A DNA stretch of 35,449 nt from Streptomyces katrae (GTDB lineage: Bacteria > Actinomycetota > Actinomycetes > Streptomycetales > Streptomycetaceae): contig NZ_JNZY01000049.1 of NCBI RefSeq assembly GCF_000717655.1, positions 1 to 35,449 on the forward strand, written 5' to 3'. Position 1 is the first letter of the stretch. The number at the start of each line of letters is the position of its first letter. The notes beneath the pieces are model-generated. The model worked only from the letters and a program-made list of their open reading frames with translations. It was not told the DNA's origin and searched no databases. This document shows, one piece after another, positions 1 through 8,342 of the stretch. A program made the position numbers and the translations under genes.

Positions 1-521
1 GGCAGCGGGTGAAGCACCCGTGCCGCCCGGCGACACCTCCAGTTCTACGCACGTCCCGACCCCCTGGCAACGACCCCTCCTACTAGCGGCCCTCGCAGCG
101 AGGGCCCACCGCTCTCGACGCTCGCGGACGTAATCGCGCAGATGGGGCGGCATGAGGCGGCGGGCACCGGGGCTCTCAGGCGGCTACTACCCGCGTTCGT
201 GTGTGATGTGGGCCCTATGGGGCGGGTCACCTCCGGAGGGCCCGGATCTCACCGGACGTCACCACTCGTGCACCTTCGAGAAGCCCCACTGGATGTCCGA
301 TTTAGGCTGAAATCGAAGGAAATGACCGGCCTAAGGCTGCCTTCCGTGCGGCCCGCCCGGCCGGGGTGCCCGCCAGGTGGTGCCCACCGCACTGGCCGGC
401 CTCCGCCGGCAGGGCCGGGCAGGTCCGGCCCGTGGGCCCGTACGTCCGGACGACGGCCGCGCTCCCGGCCGGCGACGAGCCCCTCGCGAGCCGGTGACGG
501 CCCCTCGTCAGCCGGTGAACG
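1..521. other. Intergenic stretch without a supportable gene
   Basis: No reading frame here has recognisable domains, a sensible start with a ribosome binding site, or a plausible protein composition; those present are arginine- and proline-rich and look like frame shadows of GC-rich DNA. At the right edge there is an imperfect 21-bp tandem duplication (480-500 and 501-521, about 17 of 21 bases equal) directly after the stop codon of the MerR gene. Nothing else was seen. The region could hold the promoter or terminator of a gene left of the window. Confidence 0.5.
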
Positions 522-1214
522 CTACTGCCGTGGCGCCGCGTCCTCACCGCCGCCGGCGCCGTGACCGGCGCCGCCCGCGACCCGGCGCCGGACCTGGTCC
601 TCCTGGGCGAGACGCCGCAGCAGCTCGAACACCGGGGCGCAGATCGCGAAGACGATGACCGCCCGCTCGGCCAGGGCCACCGGGTCGTCGAGGCCGGCTG
701 CACGCTCCAGGTCCAGCCGGGCCACCGACTCGGCCAGTCGCGCGTAGGCGGCGAGTTCGCCCGGGGCGTACTGGGCGTCCAGCCGGCGCAGCTCCTCCAG
801 CGCCGCCGTCAGCCCCTTCACGTGCGGTGAGGTGCCGGGCGCCTGCCAGTCCAGGGTCGCGAGCAGTTCCGCCACCTCGGCACCGGCGGCCGCGCCGCCC
901 TCGGCCTCCTGTTCCCGGCCCGCGGCGCGCTGGGCCGCCACCGGCACCGGGAGCGCGTAGCTGACCGCTCCCAGGGCGCTCTCGGAACTGTGGGCCTGGT
1001 CGACCGCCCCGAGCACCTCACGGGTGGCGGCGATGGACAGGCCGCCGAGGGTGGTCAGCGCCTTGATCAGCCGCAGCCGTTGCACGTGCTCCTCCCCGTA
1101 CTCGGCCAGGGTCGCGGCCGTCGCCCGCCCTGCGGGCAGCAGCCCCTGCCGAAGGAAGTACTTGATGCTGGCGACCGGCACGCCGGTCCGCCGGCTGAGC
1201 TCCGAGATCTTCAT
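522..1214 (-). CDS. MerR-family transcriptional regulator
   Basis: The 230-residue product has an N-terminal MerR helix-turn-helix and wing (about residues 1-70, with MKISELSRRTGVP and the turn IKYFLRQGLLP). Members of the family bind a promoter dyad as dimers and react to a ligand or stress through the C-terminus. The C-terminal two thirds are alanine-rich and helical with no effector domain I can name, so the signal is unknown. The frame runs further upstream, but I chose the ATG at 1214 because the MerR domain starts there and an AGGGAAG sequence precedes it. The gene is divergent from a YhgE/Pip-type membrane protein, and the shared 131-bp spacer carries repeated TATCCAG half-sites, so it probably controls itself and that neighbour. 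Confidence 0.9.
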   Translation of the reverse strand: MKISELSRRTGVPVASIKYFLRQGLLPAGRATAATLAEYGEEHVQRLRLIKALTTLGGLSIAATREVLGAVDQAHSSESALGAVSYALPVPVAAQRAAGREQEAEGGAAAGAEVAELLATLDWQAPGTSPHVKGLTAALEELRRLDAQYAPGELAAYARLAESVARLDLERAAGLDDPVALAERAVIVFAICAPVFELLRRLAQEDQVRRRVAGGAGHGAGGGEDAAPRQ

Positions 1215-1285
1215 ACGGCTTCCCTGCTGGTCATGCGGTCCGGTATCCGTCATCGCGATTGGACACCACAGCAAGATACTGCCAC

Positions 1286-1316
1286 TATCCAGTAACTGGA
1301 TACCATAAGTATCCAG
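1286..1316. promoter_or_regulatory. Triple half-site operator between MerR gene and membrane protein gene
   Basis: TATCCAG (1286-1292), TAA, CTGGATA (1296-1302) form a perfect 7-bp inverted repeat. The second half-site pairs again with GTATCCAG (1309-1316) as an 8-bp inverted repeat, CTGGATAC-cataa-GTATCCAG. A fourth, weaker copy, GTATCCG, lies at 1243-1249. The position midway between divergent genes fits the MerR protein's binding site. No clear -35/-10 pair with MerR-type spacing could be fixed. Confidence 0.75.
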
Positions 1317-1345
1317 CTTAGGAACGCAGCCGCACCGGAGATTCG

Positions 1346-2692
1346 ATGCCTCACCCCACACCCCCCTCCGTGCTCCGCCGACCCCAGCTGTGGATCGGAA
1401 CGGGACTCATCGCCGCGGTGGTCTCGATGCTGTTCGCCCTGCTCTACGTCGGCGGCAACGTCAACCCCCGGGGCAACCTGCGCGACCTGCCCGTGGCCCT
1501 CGTCAACTCCGACAGCGGCGCGGACATCAACGGCCGCCGCGTCAACCTGGGCGAGCAGATCGTCTCCGGCATCCAGAAGGCCGCCAAGGGCGACAAGAGC
1601 ATCGACTGGCAGGTCGTCAGCCGCGAGGAAGCCGACAAGCGCCTGGGCCGGGGCAAGGTCTTCGGCGCCCTGGTCATACCGAGCGACTACTCCGCCACGG
1701 TGGCCGGGCTCACCGCCCCGCAGCCCGCGTCCCCGGGCAAGGCCGCCCCGCCGACCCTGACCGTGCTGACCAACCAGGCAGCGGGCAGCATCGGCTCCTC
1801 CATGTCCTCCCAGGCCGCCCAGAAGGCCGCCCACGCCGCCTCGGCCCAGCTCGGCCAGGAACTCCTCAAGCAGGCCGGAGCCCAGAAGACCCCGCTCCCG
1901 ACGGCCGCCCAGCTCAAGCTGGCCGACCCGGTGACCGTGAACGTCGCCGACGGCCACCCCGTCGGCTCCCGCAGCGCCATGGGCCTGAGCGCCTTCTACT
2001 ACGCACTGGTCCTGGTCGTCTGCGGCATGCTCGGCGCCAACGTGGTCAACTCCCAGGTCGACACCGCGCTCGGCTACCTGCACACCGACTTCGGCCCCTT
2101 CCGCAAGCGCGAACCCGTTCAGCACACCAGCCGCGTGCGCACCCTGGCCATCGGCACGGCGCTCATGCTCGGCCTGTCACTGGTGATGGGCACCCTGGTC
2201 GAGGTCGCCACGGTCGGCATCCTCGACATGGACGCCTCCCACCTCGGCCTGCTGTGGCTGTACTCGGTCGCCACCATCGCGGTGGTCGGCATCGGAAGCC
2301 TGGCCCTGTTCGCCGCCTTCGGCACGCCCGGCATGCTGCTCGCCACCATCGTCTTCGTCGCGATGGCCGTACCCTCCTCCGGCGCCACCGTGCCCGTCCA
2401 GGCGCTGCCCGGGTTCTTCCGCGCCCTCGCCGGGTTCGAGCCGCTGCGCCAGATCACCGAGGGTCTGCGCTCCATCCTCTACTACGGAGCCCAGGCCGAC
2501 GCGGGCCTTGCCCGGGCCTGGGCCGCGATGGGCGTCGCCCTCGTGGCCGCGCTGGTCTTCGGCTTCGCCGTCACCCGCCTCTACGACCGCAGGGGGCTGC
2601 ACCGCATCCCCCTCCCCGACGCCGAAACCGGTGCCGCGGTCCCCGCCGAGACCCCTGAGCCCCCGGAGACCACTGCGCCGGCCACGGCCTGA
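1346..2692 (+). CDS. YhgE/Pip-like (ABC-2 type) membrane protein, putative exporter
   Basis: The 448-residue protein has one N-terminal membrane segment (about residues 17-37), a large outside domain (about 40-210) and five C-terminal membrane segments (about 211-234, 266-293, 302-327, 331-351, 394-420). The start of the outside domain, LPVALVNSDSGADINGRRVN, matches the signature of YhgE/Pip and ABC-2-type permeases, where a conserved VAVVN-(N/S)D strand follows the first helix. The C-terminus is a short proline- and threonine-rich cytoplasmic tail. No ATPase is encoded nearby, as is usual for this family. GGAG lies 5 nt before the ATG. Divergence from a MerR regulator with a shared operator suggests induced export of a hydrophobic or toxic compound; the substrate is unknown. 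Confidence 0.8.
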   Translation: MPHPTPPSVLRRPQLWIGTGLIAAVVSMLFALLYVGGNVNPRGNLRDLPVALVNSDSGADINGRRVNLGEQIVSGIQKAAKGDKSIDWQVVSREEADKRLGRGKVFGALVIPSDYSATVAGLTAPQPASPGKAAPPTLTVLTNQAAGSIGSSMSSQAAQKAAHAASAQLGQELLKQAGAQKTPLPTAAQLKLADPVTVNVADGHPVGSRSAMGLSAFYYALVLVVCGMLGANVVNSQVDTALGYLHTDFGPFRKREPVQHTSRVRTLAIGTALMLGLSLVMGTLVEVATVGILDMDASHLGLLWLYSVATIAVVGIGSLALFAAFGTPGMLLATIVFVAMAVPSSGATVPVQALPGFFRALAGFEPLRQITEGLRSILYYGAQADAGLARAWAAMGVALVAALVFGFAVTRLYDRRGLHRIPLPDAETGAAVPAETPEPPETTAPATA

Positions 2693-2788
2693 CACGGAAC
2701 GGGACGGCCACGGCCTCGGCCGGCCGGCGGCCGGACCCTTACAGGAGGAGGGCTCCGGCCGCACACGAGGCGGTGGCCTTTAGCGGAA

Positions 2789-2798
2789 GTTGCGCAAC
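2789..2798. promoter_or_regulatory. GTTGCGCAAC palindrome upstream of copper gene
   Basis: This is a perfect 10-bp palindrome in the 219-bp gap before the CopC-CopD gene, followed about 30 bp later by TATCGT, a possible -10. It could be an operator. It does not resemble the CsoR-type copper operator, so a link to copper is not shown. The rest of the gap (2693-2911) holds only GC-rich sequence. Confidence 0.3.
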
Positions 2799-2911
2799 CC
2801 GGGCTGCCTCCTGGTCGGCTGGTCTATCGTCCACCACTGCGGCAGGGCCCCCATCCCTGCCCCGTGCGGACGGCGATGCGCCGATGACGACCGACCCGGA
2901 GGCCGCCCTTC

Positions 2912-4756
2912 ATGCCCAGCGGATCGAGCCTCGCGAGGATGTCCGCAACCGTCCTGACGCTTCTCTCCGCCCTGTGCGCCCTGCTCCTCGGCGGGGCCGC
3001 CCCCGCCCTCGCACATGCCGGCCTCAGTGGCTCCGACCCCGCGGAGGGCGCCGTACTCAACACGGCGCCGAAGCAGGTGACGCTCACGTTCACCGAGTCG
3101 GTCGGCTTCCCCGACGGGTCCCTGCGCGTGCTGTCGCCCGCCAGTGACCGCGTGAACCCGCGCCCCGCACGGCATGCGGAGGGCCGGGAGAACACGGCCC
3201 AGGTGGAGCTGCCGGGAAACCTGGCCCAGGGCACCTACACCGTGGCCTGGCGGGTGGTCTCCGCCGACGGTCACCCCATCTCCGGCGCGTTCACCTTCTC
3301 CATCGGGAAGCCGTCCGAGACCACCGCGGTGGTGGCGAAGACCTCCCCGGACGACACGGCGGCCAGCCGCCTGTACGGCTGCTTCCGCTACGTCGCCTAC
3401 AGCGGCCTGGCGCTGCTCGTCGGAGCCGCGGCGTTCGCCCTCGTCTGCTGGCCGGCGGCGGGCGGAAGCCGTCCGCTGCGCCGACTGGTGGTGGCCGGCT
3501 GGGCGACCCTGGCGGCGTCGACGGTGGCCCTGCTCCTGCTGCGCGGCCCGTACGAGACGGGCGGGCCCCTGTCGTCGGCGCTCGACCTGCCCCTGCTGGG
3601 CCGAACGCTCACCGGGAGACCGGGGACCGCCCTGGCCGCACGCCTCGTACTGCTCGCCCTCGCCACCGTGTTGATGCGGCAGAAGCCCGTACGACTCGGC
3701 GTCCGCCCGCGGCTCGTCGCCACATCAGCCCTCGCCCTGGGCTTGGCCCTCACCTGGGCTGGCGCCGAGCACGCATCCGCCGGCATCCAGGTCCCGCTCG
3801 CCATCCCCGTCGCCGTGCTGCACCTGCTGGCCATGGCCGTGTGGCTGGGCGGTCTGATCACTCTTGTGACCGCCCTGCGCCACGGGGGGCCCGACGGCTG
3901 TGAGATCCCGGCTTCCGCCGTCAGGCGCTTCTCATCGTTGGCCTTCGCGGCCGTGGTGGTTCTGGTCGGCACCGGGGTCTACCAGTCCTGGCGGCAGGTG
4001 GGCTCCTGGACGGCCCTCTCCACCACGTCGTACGGCAGGACCCTCGTCCTCAAGATCGCCGCAGTGGTCCTGCTGCTGTGCGTGGCGGCCCTCTCCCGAC
4101 GGTGGACCGCCCGCCTGACGGGCGAGGGGGCGCCGGCTGCCATGGAACTCGAGCAGGTGCGCGTCCCGCAGACCGTGGGTGCGCCGAGTGCACCGAACGA
4201 AGCCGGCACGGGCAGCGGCAAGGAGACCACGGCCACTCGCATCGACAGCGAGCCCCCGGCCGTCGACGCCTCGGGGTATCGCCGTCGCTTGCGCCGCACC
4301 GTGGGGGCCGAGGCCGCCGTCGGTGCCGTCGTCCTGGTGATCTCCACCCTGCTCACCGGCACCCAGCCGAGCCGAGCCGCCGGGACCACCGCCTCGACCG
4401 CCGCGCAGGAACCGGCGGTGAAGGTGGTCACGGTGCCGTTCGACATGGGGACGGCGAACCACCAGGGCACGGTGCAGATCACGCTGGCGCCGGGCCACGT
4501 CGGCGAGAACACGGTGGAAGCGGTGGTCTTCACCCCGGACGGCGGCATCTCCAGCGTCCCCGAGCTACGGCTCGCCCTCACCCAGCGCGACCAGGGAATC
4601 GGCCCCCTCGACTCCAAGCTCAGGAACCAGCAGGGCTATTGGGCCACGTACGACCTCCGGCTGCCCATGGCCGGCACATGGAACCTGGACGTCACGATCC
4701 GCACCACGGACATCGACCAGGTCACCGTGGGCACGACCCTCCGCGTCACGCCCTGA
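2912..4756 (+). CDS. CopC-CopD fusion copper resistance/import protein with C-terminal beta domain
   Basis: The 614-residue protein has a signal peptide (residues 1-34, cut ...ALA|HAG), which would leave His35 as the mature N-terminus, the usual Cu(II) ligand of CopC. The CopC beta domain covers about 35-135 and includes a second likely ligand in ADGHPISG. It is followed by a CopD membrane region of about eight helices (about 150-395), a charged linker, one more helix (about 460-480) and an outside beta domain (about 500-614) of the YtkA/FixH-like type found in actinobacterial CopC-CopD proteins. CopC carries periplasmic or surface copper and CopD moves it across the membrane. GGAGG lies 9 nt before the ATG at 2912; an ATG nine codons later would shorten the signal peptide. 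No copper chaperone or CsoR gene is adjacent. Confidence 0.88.
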   Translation: MPSGSSLARMSATVLTLLSALCALLLGGAAPALAHAGLSGSDPAEGAVLNTAPKQVTLTFTESVGFPDGSLRVLSPASDRVNPRPARHAEGRENTAQVELPGNLAQGTYTVAWRVVSADGHPISGAFTFSIGKPSETTAVVAKTSPDDTAASRLYGCFRYVAYSGLALLVGAAAFALVCWPAAGGSRPLRRLVVAGWATLAASTVALLLLRGPYETGGPLSSALDLPLLGRTLTGRPGTALAARLVLLALATVLMRQKPVRLGVRPRLVATSALALGLALTWAGAEHASAGIQVPLAIPVAVLHLLAMAVWLGGLITLVTALRHGGPDGCEIPASAVRRFSSLAFAAVVVLVGTGVYQSWRQVGSWTALSTTSYGRTLVLKIAAVVLLLCVAALSRRWTARLTGEGAPAAMELEQVRVPQTVGAPSAPNEAGTGSGKETTATRIDSEPPAVDASGYRRRLRRTVGAEAAVGAVVLVISTLLTGTQPSRAAGTTASTAAQEPAVKVVTVPFDMGTANHQGTVQITLAPGHVGENTVEAVVFTPDGGISSVPELRLALTQRDQGIGPLDSKLRNQQGYWATYDLRLPMAGTWNLDVTIRTTDIDQVTVGTTLRVTP

Positions 4757-4956
4757 CCTTCCGCACGGAGCACAGCAGACCGTGTCCCGAGACCACCGAC
4801 AGGGCCGAGTGGCGCAGTCCCGGGTGCCGGGGTCGTGGTGGGCGGGCACAGTGGGCGCGGAGGGGGAAAGTGGCGCGGGCGTGCCGCGCACGCGGGACGG
4901 CGCGTGCCGCGTGGTGCGGGCTCGCGGCCGAGGAACGCGAGAACGGGAGCACGGCG

Positions 4957-6000
4957 ATGGCATCGGACGCACCCATGCAGCTCGGAATGGTCGGACTGGG
5001 CCGGATGGGTGCCAACCTGGTGCGCCGGCTCATGCAGGACGGCCACCGCTGCGTCGTCAACGACGTCAGCCCCGACGCCGTACGGGCACTGGAGGGTGAG
5101 GGCGCGACGCCGGCCTTCTCGCTGGAGGAGCTCGTCGAGCGGCTGGAACGGCCCCGCGCCGTGTGGCTCATGGTGCCGGCGGGCGTGGTCCAGGAGACCC
5201 TGGACCGGCTGGTCGGGCTCCTGGACCCCGACGACACGGTCATCGACGGGGGCAACTCCTACTACCGGGACGACATCACCCGGGCCCGGGACCTCACCTC
5301 GCACGGCATCCACTACGTCGACTGCGGCACCTCGGGCGGTGTCTGGGGCCTGGAACGCGGCTACTGCCTCATGATCGGCGGCGAGCAGGGTCCCGTGGAA
5401 CGGCTCGCCCCGCTCTTCCGCACCATCGCGCCCGGCACCGGAAGCGCCGAGCCCACCCCCAGCCGGACCCGGACCGGGGGCACCGCGTCGCACGGCTACC
5501 TCCACTGCGGGCCCAGCGGCGCCGGTCACTTCGTGAAGATGGTCCACAACGGCGTGGAATACGGGATGATGGCCGCCATCGCCGAGGGCCTCGCCATCAT
5601 CAAGCACGCCGACGCCGGCCTGCGCTCGCGTACCGCCGACGCCGAGACGGCTCCCCTGTCCGATCCCGAGGCCTACCGGTACGAGATCGACGTGGCCGAG
5701 GTCGCCGAGGTGTGGCGCCGCGGGTCGGTCGTCGGATCATGGCTGGTCGACCTCACCGCCGACGCCCTGGCCCGCTCCCCGCAGCTGGACGACTTCTCGG
5801 GCCGCGTGTCCGATTCCGGCGAAGGGCGCTGGACCGTGCTGGCGGCCATCGAGGAGAGCGTGCCCGCCCCGGTGATCAGCGCCGCCCTCTACGAGCGCTA
5901 CGAGTCCAGGGGACTCGGCGAGTTCACCGCCAAGGTGCTGTCCGCCATGCGCAGCGAGTTCGGCGGCCATGCCGAGAAGCGCCCCGGCGCCGACGCGTGA
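4957..6000 (+). CDS. gnd: 6-phosphogluconate dehydrogenase, decarboxylating, short type
   Basis: The 347-residue protein catalyses the NAD(P)-dependent oxidative decarboxylation of 6-phosphogluconate to ribulose 5-phosphate in the cytoplasm. It has the Rossmann motif GLGRMG (residues 13-18), the substrate loop DGGNSYY, GTSGGVWGLERGYC, and the active-site block GAGHFVKMVHNG with Lys194. The length fits the short bacterial form rather than the roughly 470-residue enterobacterial one. The frame is open far upstream; I chose the ATG at 4957 because GGGAG stands 7 nt before it. Another ATG lies six codons later. The stop is directly followed by the GGAGG of zwf, so the two are co-translated or at least co-transcribed. 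The 200 bp between it and the copper gene hold no other gene. Confidence 0.93.
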   Translation: MASDAPMQLGMVGLGRMGANLVRRLMQDGHRCVVNDVSPDAVRALEGEGATPAFSLEELVERLERPRAVWLMVPAGVVQETLDRLVGLLDPDDTVIDGGNSYYRDDITRARDLTSHGIHYVDCGTSGGVWGLERGYCLMIGGEQGPVERLAPLFRTIAPGTGSAEPTPSRTRTGGTASHGYLHCGPSGAGHFVKMVHNGVEYGMMAAIAEGLAIIKHADAGLRSRTADAETAPLSDPEAYRYEIDVAEVAEVWRRGSVVGSWLVDLTADALARSPQLDDFSGRVSDSGEGRWTVLAAIEESVPAPVISAALYERYESRGLGEFTAKVLSAMRSEFGGHAEKRPGADA

Positions 6001-6011
6001 GGAGGCCCGCC

Positions 6012-7484
6012 ATGGACAGGGATTCCGACCCTTCCCGGCCCGGGCACCGCCCCGCGGACCACGTCGTCGTACTCTTCGGCGCGACGGGTGACCTGGCCAG
6101 GCGCAAACTGCTGCCGGGCCTGTTCCACCTCGCCAAGGCGGGGCTCCTGCCGCAGCGCTACCGCATCGTCGGCTCCGCCCCGGCGGCCGAGGCCCTGAGC
6201 GACGAGCAGTTCCGCGCCCACGCGCGCCGGGCGGTGGCGGAGTTCGGCCGCTCGCGCCCCGAGGGCCCCGCGTGGCAGGAGTTCGAGGCCGCCCTGTCCT
6301 TCGGTGCGGCCGACACGGGCGCGACCGAGCCGCTGGTGACGGCGGTGGGCGAGGCCGAGCGGGCCGTCGGCGGCACTCCGCGGCGGCTGTTCCACCTCGC
6401 CGTCCCGCCCGTGGCGTTCACTTCCGTCATCGAGCTGCTCGGGACCACGGGGCTGGCCCGGGACGCGCGTGTCATCGTCGAGAAGCCCTTCGGCACGGAC
6501 CTCGCGTCCGCCCGCGCGCTCAACGCGGCCGTCCACGCCGTCTTCGACGAGTCCCGGGTGTTCCGCATCGACCACTTCCTCGGCAAGGAGGCGGTGGACA
6601 ACATCCTCGCCCTGCGGTTCGCCAACGGTCTCTTCGAGCCTCTCTGGAACCGCGAGCACATCAGTCACGTGCAGATCGACGTGCCCGAGCAGATCGACAT
6701 CCAGGGCCGCGCCCACTTCTTCGAGGGCACCGGAACCTTCCGTGACATGGTCGTCACGCACCTGTTCCAGCTGCTCGGATTCGTGGCGATGGAACCGCCG
6801 GTCGCCCTCGAAGCGCAGTCGCTCCGGGACGAGCAGGTCAAGGTCTTCCGCAGCATGCGGCCCCTGGACCCCGCCCACGTCGTACGCGGCCAGTACACCG
6901 GCTACCGCGCCGAGCCGGGGGTCGATCCGGCCTCGGACACCGAGACCTTCGTCGCGCTGCGCGTCGACATCGACAACTGGCGCTGGGCGGGCGTGCCCTT
7001 CCACCTGCGCTCGGGCAAGGCGCTGGCCGAGGGCCGGCACGTCGTCACCCTCGGCCTGCGCGAGCCCGTGCTGGGCATGTTCCCCCTGGACGCCAGGGAG
7101 GCGGCGGACGGCCGCGCCAACGCACTCGTCATCGACTTCGCCGACCCCGGCTCCATCACCGCCCACTTCCTCGCCAAGGAACCCGGCCCCACCATGCAGC
7201 TCGCGGAAGCCGACATGGTCTTCGGCTACCGCAGCTCCTTCACCACCGAGAACGCCCTGGAGGCGTACGAGCACCTCATCCTCCAGGCCATGCTCGGCGA
7301 CCAGTCCCTCTTCACCCGCTCCGACGGCATCGAACGCCTGTGGGAGGTCTCCTCGCCGCTGCTGGACGCGCCTCCACCCGTCGTCCCGTACGCCGCCGGA
7401 TCCTGGGGGCCCGAGGCCATCACCTCCCTCGTCGGCCCCTACCGGTGGCACCTGCCCGACCGGCACCGGTCCGGCGGCCGGTGA
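6012..7484 (+). CDS. zwf: Glucose-6-phosphate 1-dehydrogenase
   Basis: The 490-residue protein oxidises glucose 6-phosphate to 6-phosphogluconolactone with NADP+ (or NAD+), the entry step of the oxidative pentose phosphate pathway. Visible motifs are the nucleotide-binding GATGDLARRKL (from residue 23), EKPFGTDL, and the active-site signature RIDHFLGKE (residues 185-193, with Asp187 and His188), followed by the long C-terminal alpha/beta domain. The ATG at 6012 is 6 nt after a GGAGG that touches the gnd stop codon. No 6-phosphogluconolactonase gene is present in this window. The length is normal for the family. Confidence 0.96.
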   Translation: MDRDSDPSRPGHRPADHVVVLFGATGDLARRKLLPGLFHLAKAGLLPQRYRIVGSAPAAEALSDEQFRAHARRAVAEFGRSRPEGPAWQEFEAALSFGAADTGATEPLVTAVGEAERAVGGTPRRLFHLAVPPVAFTSVIELLGTTGLARDARVIVEKPFGTDLASARALNAAVHAVFDESRVFRIDHFLGKEAVDNILALRFANGLFEPLWNREHISHVQIDVPEQIDIQGRAHFFEGTGTFRDMVVTHLFQLLGFVAMEPPVALEAQSLRDEQVKVFRSMRPLDPAHVVRGQYTGYRAEPGVDPASDTETFVALRVDIDNWRWAGVPFHLRSGKALAEGRHVVTLGLREPVLGMFPLDAREAADGRANALVIDFADPGSITAHFLAKEPGPTMQLAEADMVFGYRSSFTTENALEAYEHLILQAMLGDQSLFTRSDGIERLWEVSSPLLDAPPPVVPYAAGSWGPEAITSLVGPYRWHLPDRHRSGGR

Positions 7485-7598
7485 GGCGACGGGCGCGTTG
7501 CTCCGAACGCCACACCCCCTCAGCCGCACGGGGTACGGCGCCCGTCCCACGAGCGCCGTACTGCCCGCCGGCGGCCGCATCCTCCTAGCCTCGACGGC

Positions 7599-8342
7599 AT
7601 GCTGGGACTCCCCGACCACGTCCGTGCCTGCCTCTTCGACCTCGACGGCGTGCTCACCCGGACCGCGAAGGTCCACGCGGCCGCCTGGAAAGCGATGTTC
7701 GACGACTACCTGCGCCGGCGGGCCGACCGCGACGGTTCACCCTTCGTGCCCTTCGACGCCGTGCACGACTACGACGAGTACGTGGACGGCCGTCCCCGCG
7801 AGGACGGCGTACGCACCTTCCTCGCCTCCCGTGACATCACGCTGCCCGAGGGCACGGGCAGTGACGGCCCCGAGCAGGAGACGGTCCACGGCCTGGGCAC
7901 CCGCAAGAACGACCTGGTGCTGCGTGCGATCCGCGAGCAGGGGGTGGACTCCTACGAGGGCTCCGTGGCGTACGTGCGCGCCGTACGCGACGCGGGCCTG
8001 CGCCGCGCCGTCGTCTCCTCCAGTGCCAACTGCCGCGACGTGCTGGTGGCCGCCGGCATCGAGGACCTCTTCGAAGACCGTGTCGACGGCATCACCATCG
8101 CCGAGCAGGGATTGCGCGGCAAGCCCTCCCCCGACAGCTACCTGGCGGCCGCCCGCCTCTTCGCCGCCGACCCGCGCGATGCCGCCGTGTTCGAGGACGC
8201 GCTGGCCGGTGTGGCCGCCGGCAAGGCGGGCGGCTTCGGTTTCGTCGTCGGCGTCGACCGCACCGGCCAGGCGGCCGAACTGCGTGCGCACGGGGCCGAT
8301 GTCGTCGTCACCGATCTCTCCGAGCTGCTGGACCGCGGATGA
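7599..8342 (+). CDS. pgmB: Beta-phosphoglucomutase-family HAD phosphatase/mutase
   Basis: The 247-residue HAD-superfamily protein has motif I FDLDGVLT (nucleophile Asp14, acid/base Asp16), a helical cap (about 25-100), motif II VVSSSANC, motif III GKPSP and motif IV FEDALAGV. The family includes beta-phosphoglucomutase, which turns beta-glucose 1-phosphate into glucose 6-phosphate. Its stop overlaps the start of the next gene, a GH65 phosphorylase that would make beta-glucose 1-phosphate, which strongly supports this role over a plain phosphatase. TAGCCT (7586-7591) ends exactly 7 nt before the ATG and no Shine-Dalgarno sequence is seen, so a leaderless transcript starting at the ATG is possible. 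Confidence 0.88.
   Translation: MLGLPDHVRACLFDLDGVLTRTAKVHAAAWKAMFDDYLRRRADRDGSPFVPFDAVHDYDEYVDGRPREDGVRTFLASRDITLPEGTGSDGPEQETVHGLGTRKNDLVLRAIREQGVDSYEGSVAYVRAVRDAGLRRAVVSSSANCRDVLVAAGIEDLFEDRVDGITIAEQGLRGKPSPDSYLAAARLFAADPRDAAVFEDALAGVAAGKAGGFGFVVGVDRTGQAAELRAHGADVVVTDLSELLDRG

Noticed and set aside
4078..4956. N-terminal extension of 6-phosphogluconate dehydrogenase inside the copper gene
   Set aside because: The sequence is Arg/Gly/His-rich shadow; the Rossmann fold begins just after the ATG at 4957.
5163..6011. Long N-terminal extension of the zwf frame back into gnd
   Set aside because: The translation before 6012 is Arg/His-rich shadow of gnd; GGAGG at 6001 marks the ATG at 6012.
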